A program made the translations under genes and the position numbers. A stretch of DNA of 7,769 nt from Competibacteraceae bacterium UBA2792 (GTDB taxonomy: Bacteria > Pseudomonadota > Gammaproteobacteria > Competibacterales > Competibacteraceae). The stretch lies in NCBI GenBank assembly GCA_002352125.1, contig DEHU01000078.1:1-7769 (forward strand), written 5' to 3'. Below are positions 1 to 7,769 of the stretch, one piece after another. How positions within the stretch are numbered: the stretch's first letter is position 1; every line of letters begins with the position of its first letter. Below the pieces are notes generated by a model, which saw only the letters and a program-made list of their open reading frames with translations, made no database searches and had not been told where the DNA came from.

Positions 1-1
1 G

Positions 2-2980
<2,979 letters not shown>

Positions 2981-2990
2981 CGGAGAAGGC

Positions 2991-3977
2991 ATGATGACGA
3001 CGTTAAGCAGCCCGCATGATCGGTTTTTCAAAGCGGTGTTCGGGCGCACCGAAGTCGCGGCGGAATTTCTGGCGCGCTACCTGCCCCCGGCGGTGGCGGT
3101 GGCGCTGGATTGGGCAACGCTGCGCGCGGGTAAGGATTCGTTTCTGGATCCGGACCTGGCGCAACATCCGGCCGATTTACTGTACGAAGTGGACCTACCG
3201 GGCGGCGGAACCGGTTATGTCCACATCCTGTTCGAACACAAAAGCTACGTGGAATCGCGGATCGGACTGGACCTGCTGCGGTATCGGGTGCGGATTTGGG
3301 AGCAATGCTTGAACGCCGGTCACACCGGCCGCTTGCCGCCGATCATCCCGGTGGTGGTCTATCACGGCGCGAAAGCTTGGCGGCTCAGCCGGCGGTTTGC
3401 CGACGACGTAGCCGACGTGCCAGCGCTGCGGGAGTGCATACCGGATTGCACCTATTACCTGATCGATCTGAGCGGCTACCGGGACGAAGAATTGCAGGGC
3501 GCGGTCCTGTTGCAAACCGCGCTGCTGACCCTGAAATACATCTTCCGCGACGATTTGCGGGAGCGGTTGCCGGAGATTCTCGGGCTGCTGCGCGAGTTGG
3601 AGCAGAGTTCGAGCGGGCTGGATTATGTGATCACGCTGCTGCGCTATCTGGCCCAAGGGCCGAGCACGGAGCGGCTGAACGCCGACGAATTGCGCCGGGT
3701 GGCGACGGCGGTCTTGAGCAATGAGGGTGAGCTGATGACAACGATTGCGGAGCAGTGGGTACAAGAGGGCATCGAGAAGGGTATCCCGATGGGCATCGAG
3801 AAGGGCATCCTGGTAGGCGAATCGCTACTGTTGAGGCGGCTGTTAACCCGTCGGTTCGGGCCGGTGCCGGGCTGGGTGGAGGCGAAGCTGGCGGTGGCGG
3901 AACCAGCCCAGTTGGAAACGTGGGGGGAACGGGTACTGGACGCCCCCTCGTTGGAGGGGGTATTTGCTCAACCATGA
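2991..3977 (+). CDS. Rpn family PD-(D/E)XK nuclease (YhgA-like / transposase_31) with DUF4351-like tail
   Basis: This 328-residue protein belongs to the recombination-promoting nuclease family, once labelled putative transposases. The N-terminus has the family HDRFFKAVFG block. The nuclease core shows HPADLLYEV (D62) and then LFEHKS (E82-x-K84), matching D...E-x-K metal-dependent DNA cleavage, followed by the family's LLRYRVRIWEQ helix and IIPVVVYHG strand. The C-terminus carries two GIEKG repeats (residues about 260-273) and a DUF4351-like segment, LLRRLLTRRFG through LEGVF. Rpn proteins are cytoplasmic DNA endonucleases; some promote RecA-independent recombination and some are reported toxic anti-phage effectors. 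The start at 2991 follows GGAGAAGG (2982-2989); ATG 2994 is equally possible and has the better spacing. The gene sits 10 bases behind the CHAT gene, suggesting co-transcription, and converges with phhB. The ORF is intact with its catalytic residues. Rpn genes are common and mobile, so the pairing could be coincidental. Confidence 0.9.
   Translation: MMTTLSSPHDRFFKAVFGRTEVAAEFLARYLPPAVAVALDWATLRAGKDSFLDPDLAQHPADLLYEVDLPGGGTGYVHILFEHKSYVESRIGLDLLRYRVRIWEQCLNAGHTGRLPPIIPVVVYHGAKAWRLSRRFADDVADVPALRECIPDCTYYLIDLSGYRDEELQGAVLLQTALLTLKYIFRDDLRERLPEILGLLRELEQSSSGLDYVITLLRYLAQGPSTERLNADELRRVATAVLSNEGELMTTIAEQWVQEGIEKGIPMGIEKGILVGESLLLRRLLTRRFGPVPGWVEAKLAVAEPAQLETWGERVLDAPSLEGVFAQP
3723..3731 (+). promoter_or_regulatory. 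Candidate internal ribosome binding site in the rpn gene
   Basis: GAGGGTGAG lies 3 bases before the in-frame internal ATG at 3735. It can be read as GAGG with 8-base spacing or GGTGA with 4-base spacing. A five-codon mini-frame (ATG 3721, stop TGA 3733-3735) overlaps the internal ATG as TGATG, a geometry that can support translational coupling but may be chance. Confidence 0.3.
3735..3977 (+). CDS. Possible intragenic small Rpn product (RpnS-like), in frame inside the nuclease gene
   Basis: An ATG at codon 249 of the nuclease gene is in frame. From it, 80 codons (MTTIAEQWVQEG... to ...GVFAQP) would give the GIEKG repeat and DUF4351-like tail without the nuclease core. It is preceded by GAGGGTGAG, which resembles a Shine-Dalgarno sequence at usable spacing. 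Published work on E. coli rpn genes describes small proteins translated from internal starts that cover the C-terminal region and block the toxicity of the full-length nuclease; the layout here matches that arrangement. The ATG and the upstream purine-rich sequence are seen directly. Separate translation and antitoxin activity are inference, and an internal Met after a chance purine run is a real alternative. Confidence 0.35.
   Translation: MTTIAEQWVQEGIEKGIPMGIEKGILVGESLLLRRLLTRRFGPVPGWVEAKLAVAEPAQLETWGERVLDAPSLEGVFAQP
3768..3809 (+). repeat. Two-copy in-frame tandem repeat (GIEKG) in the rpn gene
   Basis: GGCATCGAGAAGGGTATC at 3768-3785 recurs at 3792-3809 with one difference in 18 bases and a 24-base (8-codon) period. 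It encodes GIEKGI-PM-GIEKGI. Expandable G-x-E-x-G repeats at this place are common in Rpn proteins and are prone to copy-number change by slippage without breaking the frame. Confidence 0.8.
3943..3960 (+). repeat. GC-rich perfect hairpin at the 3' end of the rpn gene
   Basis: CCCCCTC (3943-3949) and GAGGGGG (3954-3960) form a perfect 7-base-pair stem with loop GTTG, inside the last codons of the nuclease gene. The following sequence (TATTTGCTC) is not a U-tract, so intrinsic termination is doubtful. It could also be a palindrome embedded in the coding end, or protect the transcript 3' end. Confidence 0.5.
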
Positions 3978-3997
3978 CCCAAGCTCTTCAGCCAACA

Positions 3998-4018
3998 CCC
4001 CCCTTTGCCAAAGAGGGG
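3998..4018. repeat. Intergenic hairpin between convergent genes, possible dispersed palindromic repeat or terminator
   Basis: A stem of nine positions with one C-A mismatch (4002/4014) pairs CCCCCCTTT (3998-4006) with AAAGAGGGG (4010-4018) around loop GCC. It is the main structure in the 57-base gap between the convergent rpn and phhB stops, where a bidirectional terminator would be expected. Neither side has a clear T-run. From memory, short C-run/CTTTG-core palindromes of this look are scattered through many proteobacterial genomes, but only one copy is present in this window. Confidence 0.45.
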
Positions 4019-4034
4019 AATGTCCGACGGCCCC

Positions 4035-4367
4035 TCACTCGGCATACAGTTCGTTGACCTTGGCGGCCATGATGAAATCGTTTTCGTGCAAGCCGCCGAT
4101 CTTGTGGGTGTAGAACAAGACGCTGGCGTAGCCCCAGCCGAAAGTGATATCGGGATGGTGCCCTTCCTGTTCGGCCAGATCGCCCACCCGATTGACGAAC
4201 GCCAAGGCGGCGGCGAAGTTTTTGAACTGGAATCGCCGTTCGATCCGCGTGCCGTTCTCCAGCAATTGCCACTCGGGTGCTTGCGACAACAGGGCTTCGG
4301 CTTCGCTCGAAGTCAGCGGAGGGATACCGCCCCGGCAGGGCGTGCACGTCTTCTGGGACAGGCTCAT
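4035..4367 (-). CDS. phhB: Pterin-4a-carbinolamine dehydratase (4a-hydroxytetrahydrobiopterin dehydratase)
   Basis: This 110-residue cytoplasmic enzyme is of normal length for the PCD/DCoH family. It dehydrates 4a-hydroxytetrahydropterin to the quinonoid dihydropterin, recycling the cofactor of phenylalanine hydroxylase. In bacteria without that hydroxylase the family has been linked to other pterin uses, including molybdopterin metabolism. The signature EGHHPDITFGWG (residues 68-79) holds the active-site His-His-Pro-Asp, and the C-terminal THKIGGLHENDFIMAAKVN is typical. The frame stays open upstream to 4697, but the ATG at 4367 was chosen because GAGGTG sits just before it on the minus strand and the family begins here. 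It converges with the rpn gene and diverges from the DUF3365 gene. No phenylalanine hydroxylase gene is in the window, so the physiological partner is unknown. Confidence 0.93.
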   Translation of the reverse strand: MSLSQKTCTPCRGGIPPLTSSEAEALLSQAPEWQLLENGTRIERRFQFKNFAAALAFVNRVGDLAEQEGHHPDITFGWGYASVLFYTHKIGGLHENDFIMAAKVNELYAE

Positions 4368-4512
4368 CGTACACCTCGTAGTTCTGGTTACGCCGGCAAT
4401 CGCGCCCGCCCTGTTTAGAAAGGTCCGGACCCGGAAAAATCCGCCCAGACGGGCACATTCGCCTATACTGCTCGTCCAAATAGCGAACCAAAAGCAAAGG
4501 GGGAATCCTTCG
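4368..4512. promoter_or_regulatory. Divergent promoter region between phhB and the DUF3365 gene
   Basis: This 145-base spacer must serve both directions. A good -10-like TATACT lies at 4464-4469 on the plus strand, but no convincing -35 sits 16-18 bases upstream. A perfect 10-base palindrome, GGTCCGGACC, occupies 4422-4431, and a small inverted repeat GCCC-agac-GGGC lies at 4443-4454. The palindrome could be an operator, but nothing identifies a regulator. The plus-strand gene has a clear Shine-Dalgarno, AAAGGGGGA, at 4496-4504. Confidence 0.4.
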
Positions 4513-5094
4513 ATGCGAACGATTTCGATTCTGGTTCTTGGCACGGCGCTGGCCGTCGGCCCCGCCTCGGCGCGACAGCAATCCGACGACGTGCCGCCGG
4601 AAGTGGTCGCCAGCCGGCACGCGGCGCAAACGTTCGGGAGCATGCTAAAGGATACCCTGCAACAAGCCATCCAGAGCGGCGGCCCGGTCAACGGCATCGC
4701 GGTCTGCCGCGAAAAAGCCGCTCAAATCGCCACCGATCTCGGCCAGAAACAGGAAATGCTAATCGGGCGGACCAGCCTCAAGCTTCGCAATCCCGACAAC
4801 GCCCCCGACAACTGGGAACTGGCCGTGCTCAAGCAGTTCGAGGCGCGCAAGGCCCAGGGCGACCCCGTGGATAAACTGGAATTCTTCGCGGTCATCGAAG
4901 ACGACCAAGGCAAAAAAACCTTCCGCTACATGAAAGCCATTCCCACCGCCGGCCTTTGCCTGAGCTGCCACGGCGAAAATATCGATCCCGCCGTGGACGC
5001 CAAGCTCAAAGAACTTTACCCGAACGACAAAGCGCGCGGCTTCAAGGAAGGCGAGCTGCGCGGCGCGTTCACCATCGACAAGCCGCTGCCGTAG
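4513..5094 (+). CDS. Exported DUF3365 (Tll0287-like) heme-c protein
   Basis: This 193-residue protein starts with a cleavable signal peptide (MRTISILVLGTALAVGPASA, cut about residue 20), so it acts in the periplasm. One c-type heme site, CLSCHG (C149, C152, H153), is present. The family blocks VCREKAAQIA and RTSLKLRNPDNAPDNWE identify DUF3365, a PAS-like heme fold. In the structurally studied Tll0287, a Cys from the upstream block is an unusual axial heme ligand; C65 here is the likely equivalent. The role is unknown: redox or gas sensing, or electron transfer, are the usual suggestions. The ATG at 4513 was chosen because it begins the signal peptide and has a strong Shine-Dalgarno 8 bases upstream; an open frame back to 4144 runs antisense through phhB and is rejected. 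nudJ follows after 8 bases. No histidine kinase or cyclase domain is attached. Confidence 0.88.
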   Translation: MRTISILVLGTALAVGPASARQQSDDVPPEVVASRHAAQTFGSMLKDTLQQAIQSGGPVNGIAVCREKAAQIATDLGQKQEMLIGRTSLKLRNPDNAPDNWELAVLKQFEARKAQGDPVDKLEFFAVIEDDQGKKTFRYMKAIPTAGLCLSCHGENIDPAVDAKLKELYPNDKARGFKEGELRGAFTIDKPLP

Positions 5095-5098
5095 GAGG
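5093..5098 (+). promoter_or_regulatory. Shine-Dalgarno of nudJ overlapping the upstream stop codon
   Basis: AGGAGG shares its first two bases with the TAG stop (5092-5094) of the DUF3365 gene and ends 4 bases before the nudJ ATG. Ribosomes finishing the first gene would uncover or reach this site, so the two genes are probably translationally coupled. It also fixes the nudJ start at 5103. Confidence 0.75.
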
Positions 5099-5102
5099 CC
5101 GC

Positions 5103-5555
5103 ATGGAATCCATCGAATGGCTACCACGCTTGACCGTCGCCACCATCGTCGAACGCGACGGCCGCTTCCTGCTGGTGGAGGAATACGCCGACGGCGAGGA
5201 GCTGGTTTACAACCAGCCCGCCGGTCATCTCGACGAGCACGAAACGCTGGCGGCGGCGGCCATCCGGGAAACCCTGGAGGAAACCGCCTGGGAGATTCGA
5301 GTGGACGCCATCGTCGGCATCTACTATTGGACCCACCCCAAAGGCCACACGTTCGTCCGCACCTGTTTCGCCGGTACCGCCCTGCACCATCATGCCAACC
5401 AATCATTGGATCACGGCATTCAACAGGCGGTGTGGTTGACGCGAGAAGAAATCGCCGCGTCGGGGCCGAAACTGCGCAGCCCGATGGTCTTGCGCTGCAT
5501 CGACGACTATCTGGCCGGAAAACGCTATCCGCTGGAACTGTTCGGCTATCTCTGA
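5103..5555 (+). CDS. nudJ: NudJ-type Nudix hydrolase
   Basis: This 150-residue soluble protein is close in length to E. coli NudJ (YmfB). NudJ hydrolyses nucleoside tri- and diphosphates and HMP-pyrophosphate, a thiamine precursor, to the monophosphate in a metal-dependent reaction. The Nudix box fits G41-x5-E47-x7-R55-E56-x2-E59-E60, with both catalytic glutamates present; the usual Gly of the following EExG is Ala62. Assignment to NudJ rather than another Nudix type rests on LTVATIVERDGRFLLVEE near the N-terminus, NQPAGHL before the box, and the C-terminal LRSPMVLRCIDDYLAG and KRYPLELFGYL, all matching the E. coli protein as I recall it. It is the second gene of a likely operon with the DUF3365 protein, with no obvious functional link. 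In E. coli nudJ neighbours mnmA; that gene is not next here. Confidence 0.9.
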   Translation: MESIEWLPRLTVATIVERDGRFLLVEEYADGEELVYNQPAGHLDEHETLAAAAIRETLEETAWEIRVDAIVGIYYWTHPKGHTFVRTCFAGTALHHHANQSLDHGIQQAVWLTREEIAASGPKLRSPMVLRCIDDYLAGKRYPLELFGYL

Positions 5556-5610
5556 AACTTTGGGCGGCCGCCGCCGACCGCGCACCGCCGCATGGCCCTC
5601 TTCGCAAGCG

Positions 5611-7047
5611 ATGATGACCCAAACGGAGCACAATCCTTCCAACCCTGGCAGCAACCTCCTTCGAGCCAAGCGCCGCATGGAGAAACTGAACCGCCAACGG
5701 TTGCGCTTATTGCCGCGAGCGCTCCTGTTGGGCGTGTTCTCGGGCCTGATGGCAGTCGCCTTCGCGAAAACCATGGACGCTGGCGAAAAGCTGCGGTTGG
5801 CTCTTCTCGACTCCACTGCCGACCACTTCGACCGGTGGGGCGTCGCCCTATCCATCGCGTTCTCGGTCGCCACCATCAGCCTGGCGGTCTGGCTGGTCCG
5901 GTTTTTTGCGCCAGCCGCTGCCGGCAGCGGCATTCCTCATCTCAAAGGCGTTCTACTCGGCTATCGCTCGATGGTTTGGTACCGAGTGCTTTGGGTCAAA
6001 TTCGTCGGCGGCGTCATCGGCGTCACCGGCGGCCTCACCTTGGGACGAGAAGGACCCACCGTACAAATGGGCGGCGCGCTGGGACAAATGCTGGGCAGCC
6101 GCTACCACAGCGACGCCTTGGAAAAACGCTCCCTGATCGCCGCCGGTGCTGGCGCCGGTCTTTCCGCCATTTTCAACGCTCCGTTGGCGGGAGTGGTTTT
6201 CGTTTTGGAAGAACTTCAGGGAAGCTTCACGCCATTAGTGTTTTTCGCCGCTCTCATCGCTTCCATGACGGCCGATGTCCTCTCGCGCGGTTTCATGGGC
6301 CAAAACCCGGTCTTTCATGTCACGGTAACCAGCATTCCCGACTTGGCCAGCCTGCATCTGTTTCTGATGCTGGGAATTCTGGCTGGTGTTCTCGGTGTTC
6401 TTTTCAACCGGGCATTGCTGACCACCCAACGCCTGACCGAAGCCCGAAGCCGTTGGCTGTTAGTAAGCAAATGCGTTTCTTGGGGCGTCATCATCGGCTT
6501 GATCGGCTGGTGGATGCCGGAAGTCTGTGGAGGCGGCCAGCCGCTGGTGCAACGCATCCTGAGCGGGCGGGAACACTTCGATCTTTGGATGCTGGCTTTC
6601 CTGTTCGGCCTGCGCTTTCTGCTCACGATGGGCAGCTATGGTACCGGCGCTGCCGGCGGCATCTTCGCGCCGCTGCTGGTACTCGGCGCCCTGCTGGGAT
6701 TGTGGATCGGCGAACTGGGGCAGGAATGGTTTCCGCTGGTCGCGCCGGAACCACTCACGGTTGCCGTCGCCGGCATGGCCGCTTATTTCACCGCTATCGT
6801 CCGCGCACCGCTCACCGGCATCGTGTTGATTGTCGAAATGACCGGCAATTACTCTTTAATCCTGCCTCTGTTTACCGCCTGCTTCTCGGCTTATGTCATC
6901 GCCGAATGGTGGCCCAACGTACCGATCTACGAGGCCTTGCTGGAGCGGGATCTCGAAAAAGAGATTTCTCAAGCCGATCAATCGAAAGGCGAAATCGCGA
7001 ACGCCGCGTTTCGAGCCAGCACGACGTCATCAAACAGACTTCGTTGA
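5611..7047 (+). CDS. CLC family chloride/proton antiporter (ClcA-like)
   Basis: This 478-residue inner-membrane protein has the length of E. coli ClcA and about ten hydrophobic stretches. All CLC selectivity motifs are present: GSGIPH (105-110), GREGPT (145-150) with gating Glu147, GGIFAP (349-354), and PIYEALL with Tyr440 corresponding to the pore Tyr445 of ClcA. The internal proton-transfer glutamate lies in FVLEELQGSF (E200/E201). Retaining both glutamates points to a 2Cl-/H+ exchanger rather than a passive channel. Such proteins help in acid resistance and anion balance. No CBS domains follow. The start is uncertain: the frame opens at TTG 5560, but the Arg-rich first 17 codons look unlike a CLC N-terminus, so ATG 5611 (or 5614) is preferred although no strong Shine-Dalgarno is seen; 5677 is also possible. 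It begins 55 bases after nudJ and could be read through from it. clcA and clcB cannot be separated confidently by eye. Confidence 0.9.
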   Translation: MMTQTEHNPSNPGSNLLRAKRRMEKLNRQRLRLLPRALLLGVFSGLMAVAFAKTMDAGEKLRLALLDSTADHFDRWGVALSIAFSVATISLAVWLVRFFAPAAAGSGIPHLKGVLLGYRSMVWYRVLWVKFVGGVIGVTGGLTLGREGPTVQMGGALGQMLGSRYHSDALEKRSLIAAGAGAGLSAIFNAPLAGVVFVLEELQGSFTPLVFFAALIASMTADVLSRGFMGQNPVFHVTVTSIPDLASLHLFLMLGILAGVLGVLFNRALLTTQRLTEARSRWLLVSKCVSWGVIIGLIGWWMPEVCGGGQPLVQRILSGREHFDLWMLAFLFGLRFLLTMGSYGTGAAGGIFAPLLVLGALLGLWIGELGQEWFPLVAPEPLTVAVAGMAAYFTAIVRAPLTGIVLIVEMTGNYSLILPLFTACFSAYVIAEWWPNVPIYEALLERDLEKEISQADQSKGEIANAAFRASTTSSNRLR

Positions 7048-7295
7048 TTCAGGCATCTTCCGCCCTCGGCGATCCTGGTGTAACGCTGGATCCGATCCCC
7101 AGCGGCAGCCGGCAAAACTAAAGTGCGGCCCGGTTTCGAGCCCATCGGCCGGCTAGCGACGGCGGGCGAACAGCGCACGGTCGATCGACTCGATGTTGGC
7201 AACATATTCCTGAACGGCTACATGGACTACATGCCAAGAACCTCCCAGTACACCAACCGTGGAATTGCTCCACACCGTTCGGCGCGTTGCCATCG
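7048..7295. other. Spacer between the CLC gene and mutS
   Basis: These 248 bases hold no recognisable gene. A hairpin can form from CGCTGG (7084-7089) and CCAGCG (7099-7104), but no T-run follows, so it is a weak terminator candidate for the CLC gene. A perfect palindrome GTCGATCGAC lies at 7180-7189 and TGTTGGCAACA at 7194-7204. TTGGCA at 7196-7201 with TACATG at 7219-7224 (17-base spacing) is at best a poor promoter match for mutS. A 46-codon minus-strand frame (7153-7293) starts back-to-back with mutS; its product is unrecognised. Confidence 0.5.
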
Positions 7296-7769
7296 ATGAA
7301 CCAGAAACCCTCACCAGAGCCAGCTCCCGACCTGTCGAACCACACCCCCATGATGCAGCAATACCTGCGCATCAAGGCCGAACATCCCGATATTCTGCTG
7401 CTTTATCGGATGGGGGATTTCTACGAACTGTTCTACGACGATGCCCGCCGCGCCGCCGAACTGCTCAACATCACGTTGACCGCACGCGGCCAATCGGCCG
7501 GCGCACCGATTCCGATGGCCGGCGTTCCGTTCCACGCCGTCGAGAGTTATCTCGCCAAGCTGGTCAAGCTCGGTCTGTCGGTGGCAATTTGCGAGCAACT
7601 GGGCGATCCTGCCGCCAGCAAAGGGCCGGTGGAACGGCGGGTGGTGCGGATCGTCACGCCCGGCACCTTGACCGACGAAGCGCTGTTGGACGAACGCCGC
7701 GATAACCTGCTGGTTGCCCTGCATCGAACCAAGAACGTCTACGGACTGGCCCATCTGGATTTGAGCGGC
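7296..7769 (+). CDS. mutS: DNA mismatch repair protein MutS, N-terminal part, 3' truncated
   Basis: The first 158 codons of MutS run off the end of the window; the full family length is about 850-860 residues. MutS is the cytoplasmic ATPase that finds base mismatches and recruits MutL. The visible part is the mismatch-binding domain I and the start of domain [22 protein letters not shown] and [12 protein letters not shown] are diagnostic; Phe42 and Glu44 of F-x-E correspond to Phe36 and Glu38 of E. coli MutS, which stack on and bond to the mismatch. [30 protein letters not shown] and [22 protein letters not shown] are also highly conserved. The start at 7296 adds 15 residues before HTPMMQQ, a little longer than E. 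coli; a TTG at 7287 and ATGs at 7350/7353 are in frame, but the latter would remove conserved residues. No clear Shine-Dalgarno precedes 7296, so the start is moderately sure while the gene is certain. Confidence 0.96.
   Translation, partial: MNQKPSPEPAPDLSNHTPMMQQYLRIKAEHPDILLLYRMGDFYELFYDDARRAAELLNITLTARGQSAGAPIPMAGVPFHAVESYLAKLVKLGLSVAICEQLGDPAASKGPVERRVVRIVTPGTLTDEALLDERRDNLLVALHRTKNVYGLAHLDLSG

Noticed and set aside
2991..3977. Reading the Rpn gene as an insertion sequence transposase
   Set aside because: No terminal inverted repeats or target duplications flank it, and the family's older transposase label is misleading; the proteins are PD-(D/E)XK nucleases.
3998..4018. Calling the intergenic hairpin a firm intrinsic terminator
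   Set aside because: There is a mismatch in the stem and no T-run on either strand, so only a tentative repeat/terminator is listed.
4144..4512. N-terminal extension of the DUF3365 gene back to 4144
   Set aside because: It runs antisense through phhB, would bury the signal peptide in mid-protein, and the ATG at 4513 has its own strong Shine-Dalgarno.
4368..4697. N-terminal extension of phhB up to 4697 on the minus strand
   Set aside because: It overlaps the DUF3365 coding region, matches nothing in the family, and the ATG at 4367 with GAGGTG gives the normal protein length.
5560..5610. TTG start for the CLC gene
   Set aside because: The 17 added residues are Arg/Pro-rich and unlike CLC N-termini, and no ribosome binding site supports the TTG.
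5592..7121. A 509-codon open frame on the plus strand overlapping the CLC gene
   Set aside because: It is Arg/His/Pro-rich nonsense in another frame of a gene with all CLC motifs; long shadow frames are expected in GC-rich DNA.
7180..7204. Palindromes before mutS as a regulator site
   Set aside because: They are short, common in GC-rich DNA, and no known mutS regulator motif is recognised; they are mentioned only in the spacer entry.

Overview
The window is about 7.8 kb of GC-rich, gene-dense bacterial DNA. It probably comes from a gammaproteobacterium: the MutS N-terminus, the NudJ-type Nudix protein and the CLC protein all read like gammaproteobacterial family members. The exact taxon cannot be fixed from sequence alone. 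Both ends cut through genes: a large CHAT protein on the left and mutS on the right. I see no tRNA, rRNA, CRISPR array or intact insertion sequence.

Left region (1-3977), accessory. The 3' part of a very large gene encodes the end of a CHAT caspase-like protease domain, a STAND/NB-ARC-type ATPase and a long TPR array. Ten bases later, on the same strand, lies an Rpn-family PD-(D/E)XK nuclease gene with a C-terminal (GIEKG) repeat and a DUF4351-like tail. This pair is the most interesting part of the window. A sensor-like protease/ATPase next to a toxic nuclease resembles a bacterial conflict (anti-phage) module. The nuclease gene also has an in-frame internal ATG behind a ribosome-binding-site-like sequence, placed where published Rpn genes make an intragenic small antitoxin. 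The TPR-coding segment is much AT-richer than the rest of its gene.

Middle region (3978-5555), housekeeping or metabolic. Two short GC-rich hairpins lie at or just after the end of the nuclease gene. A minus-strand pterin-4a-carbinolamine dehydratase (phhB) converges on that gene. A 145-base divergent spacer separates phhB from an exported heme-c protein of the DUF3365/Tll0287-like family. That gene is followed 8 bases later by nudJ, whose Shine-Dalgarno sequence overlaps the upstream stop codon, so the two are probably co-transcribed.

Right region (5556-7769). A CLC-type chloride/proton antiporter is followed by a 248-base spacer with little recognisable content and the first 158 codons of mutS. 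These are standard chromosomal genes, so the CHAT-Rpn pair looks like an accessory insertion beside core genes, though no attachment site or mobility gene is visible.
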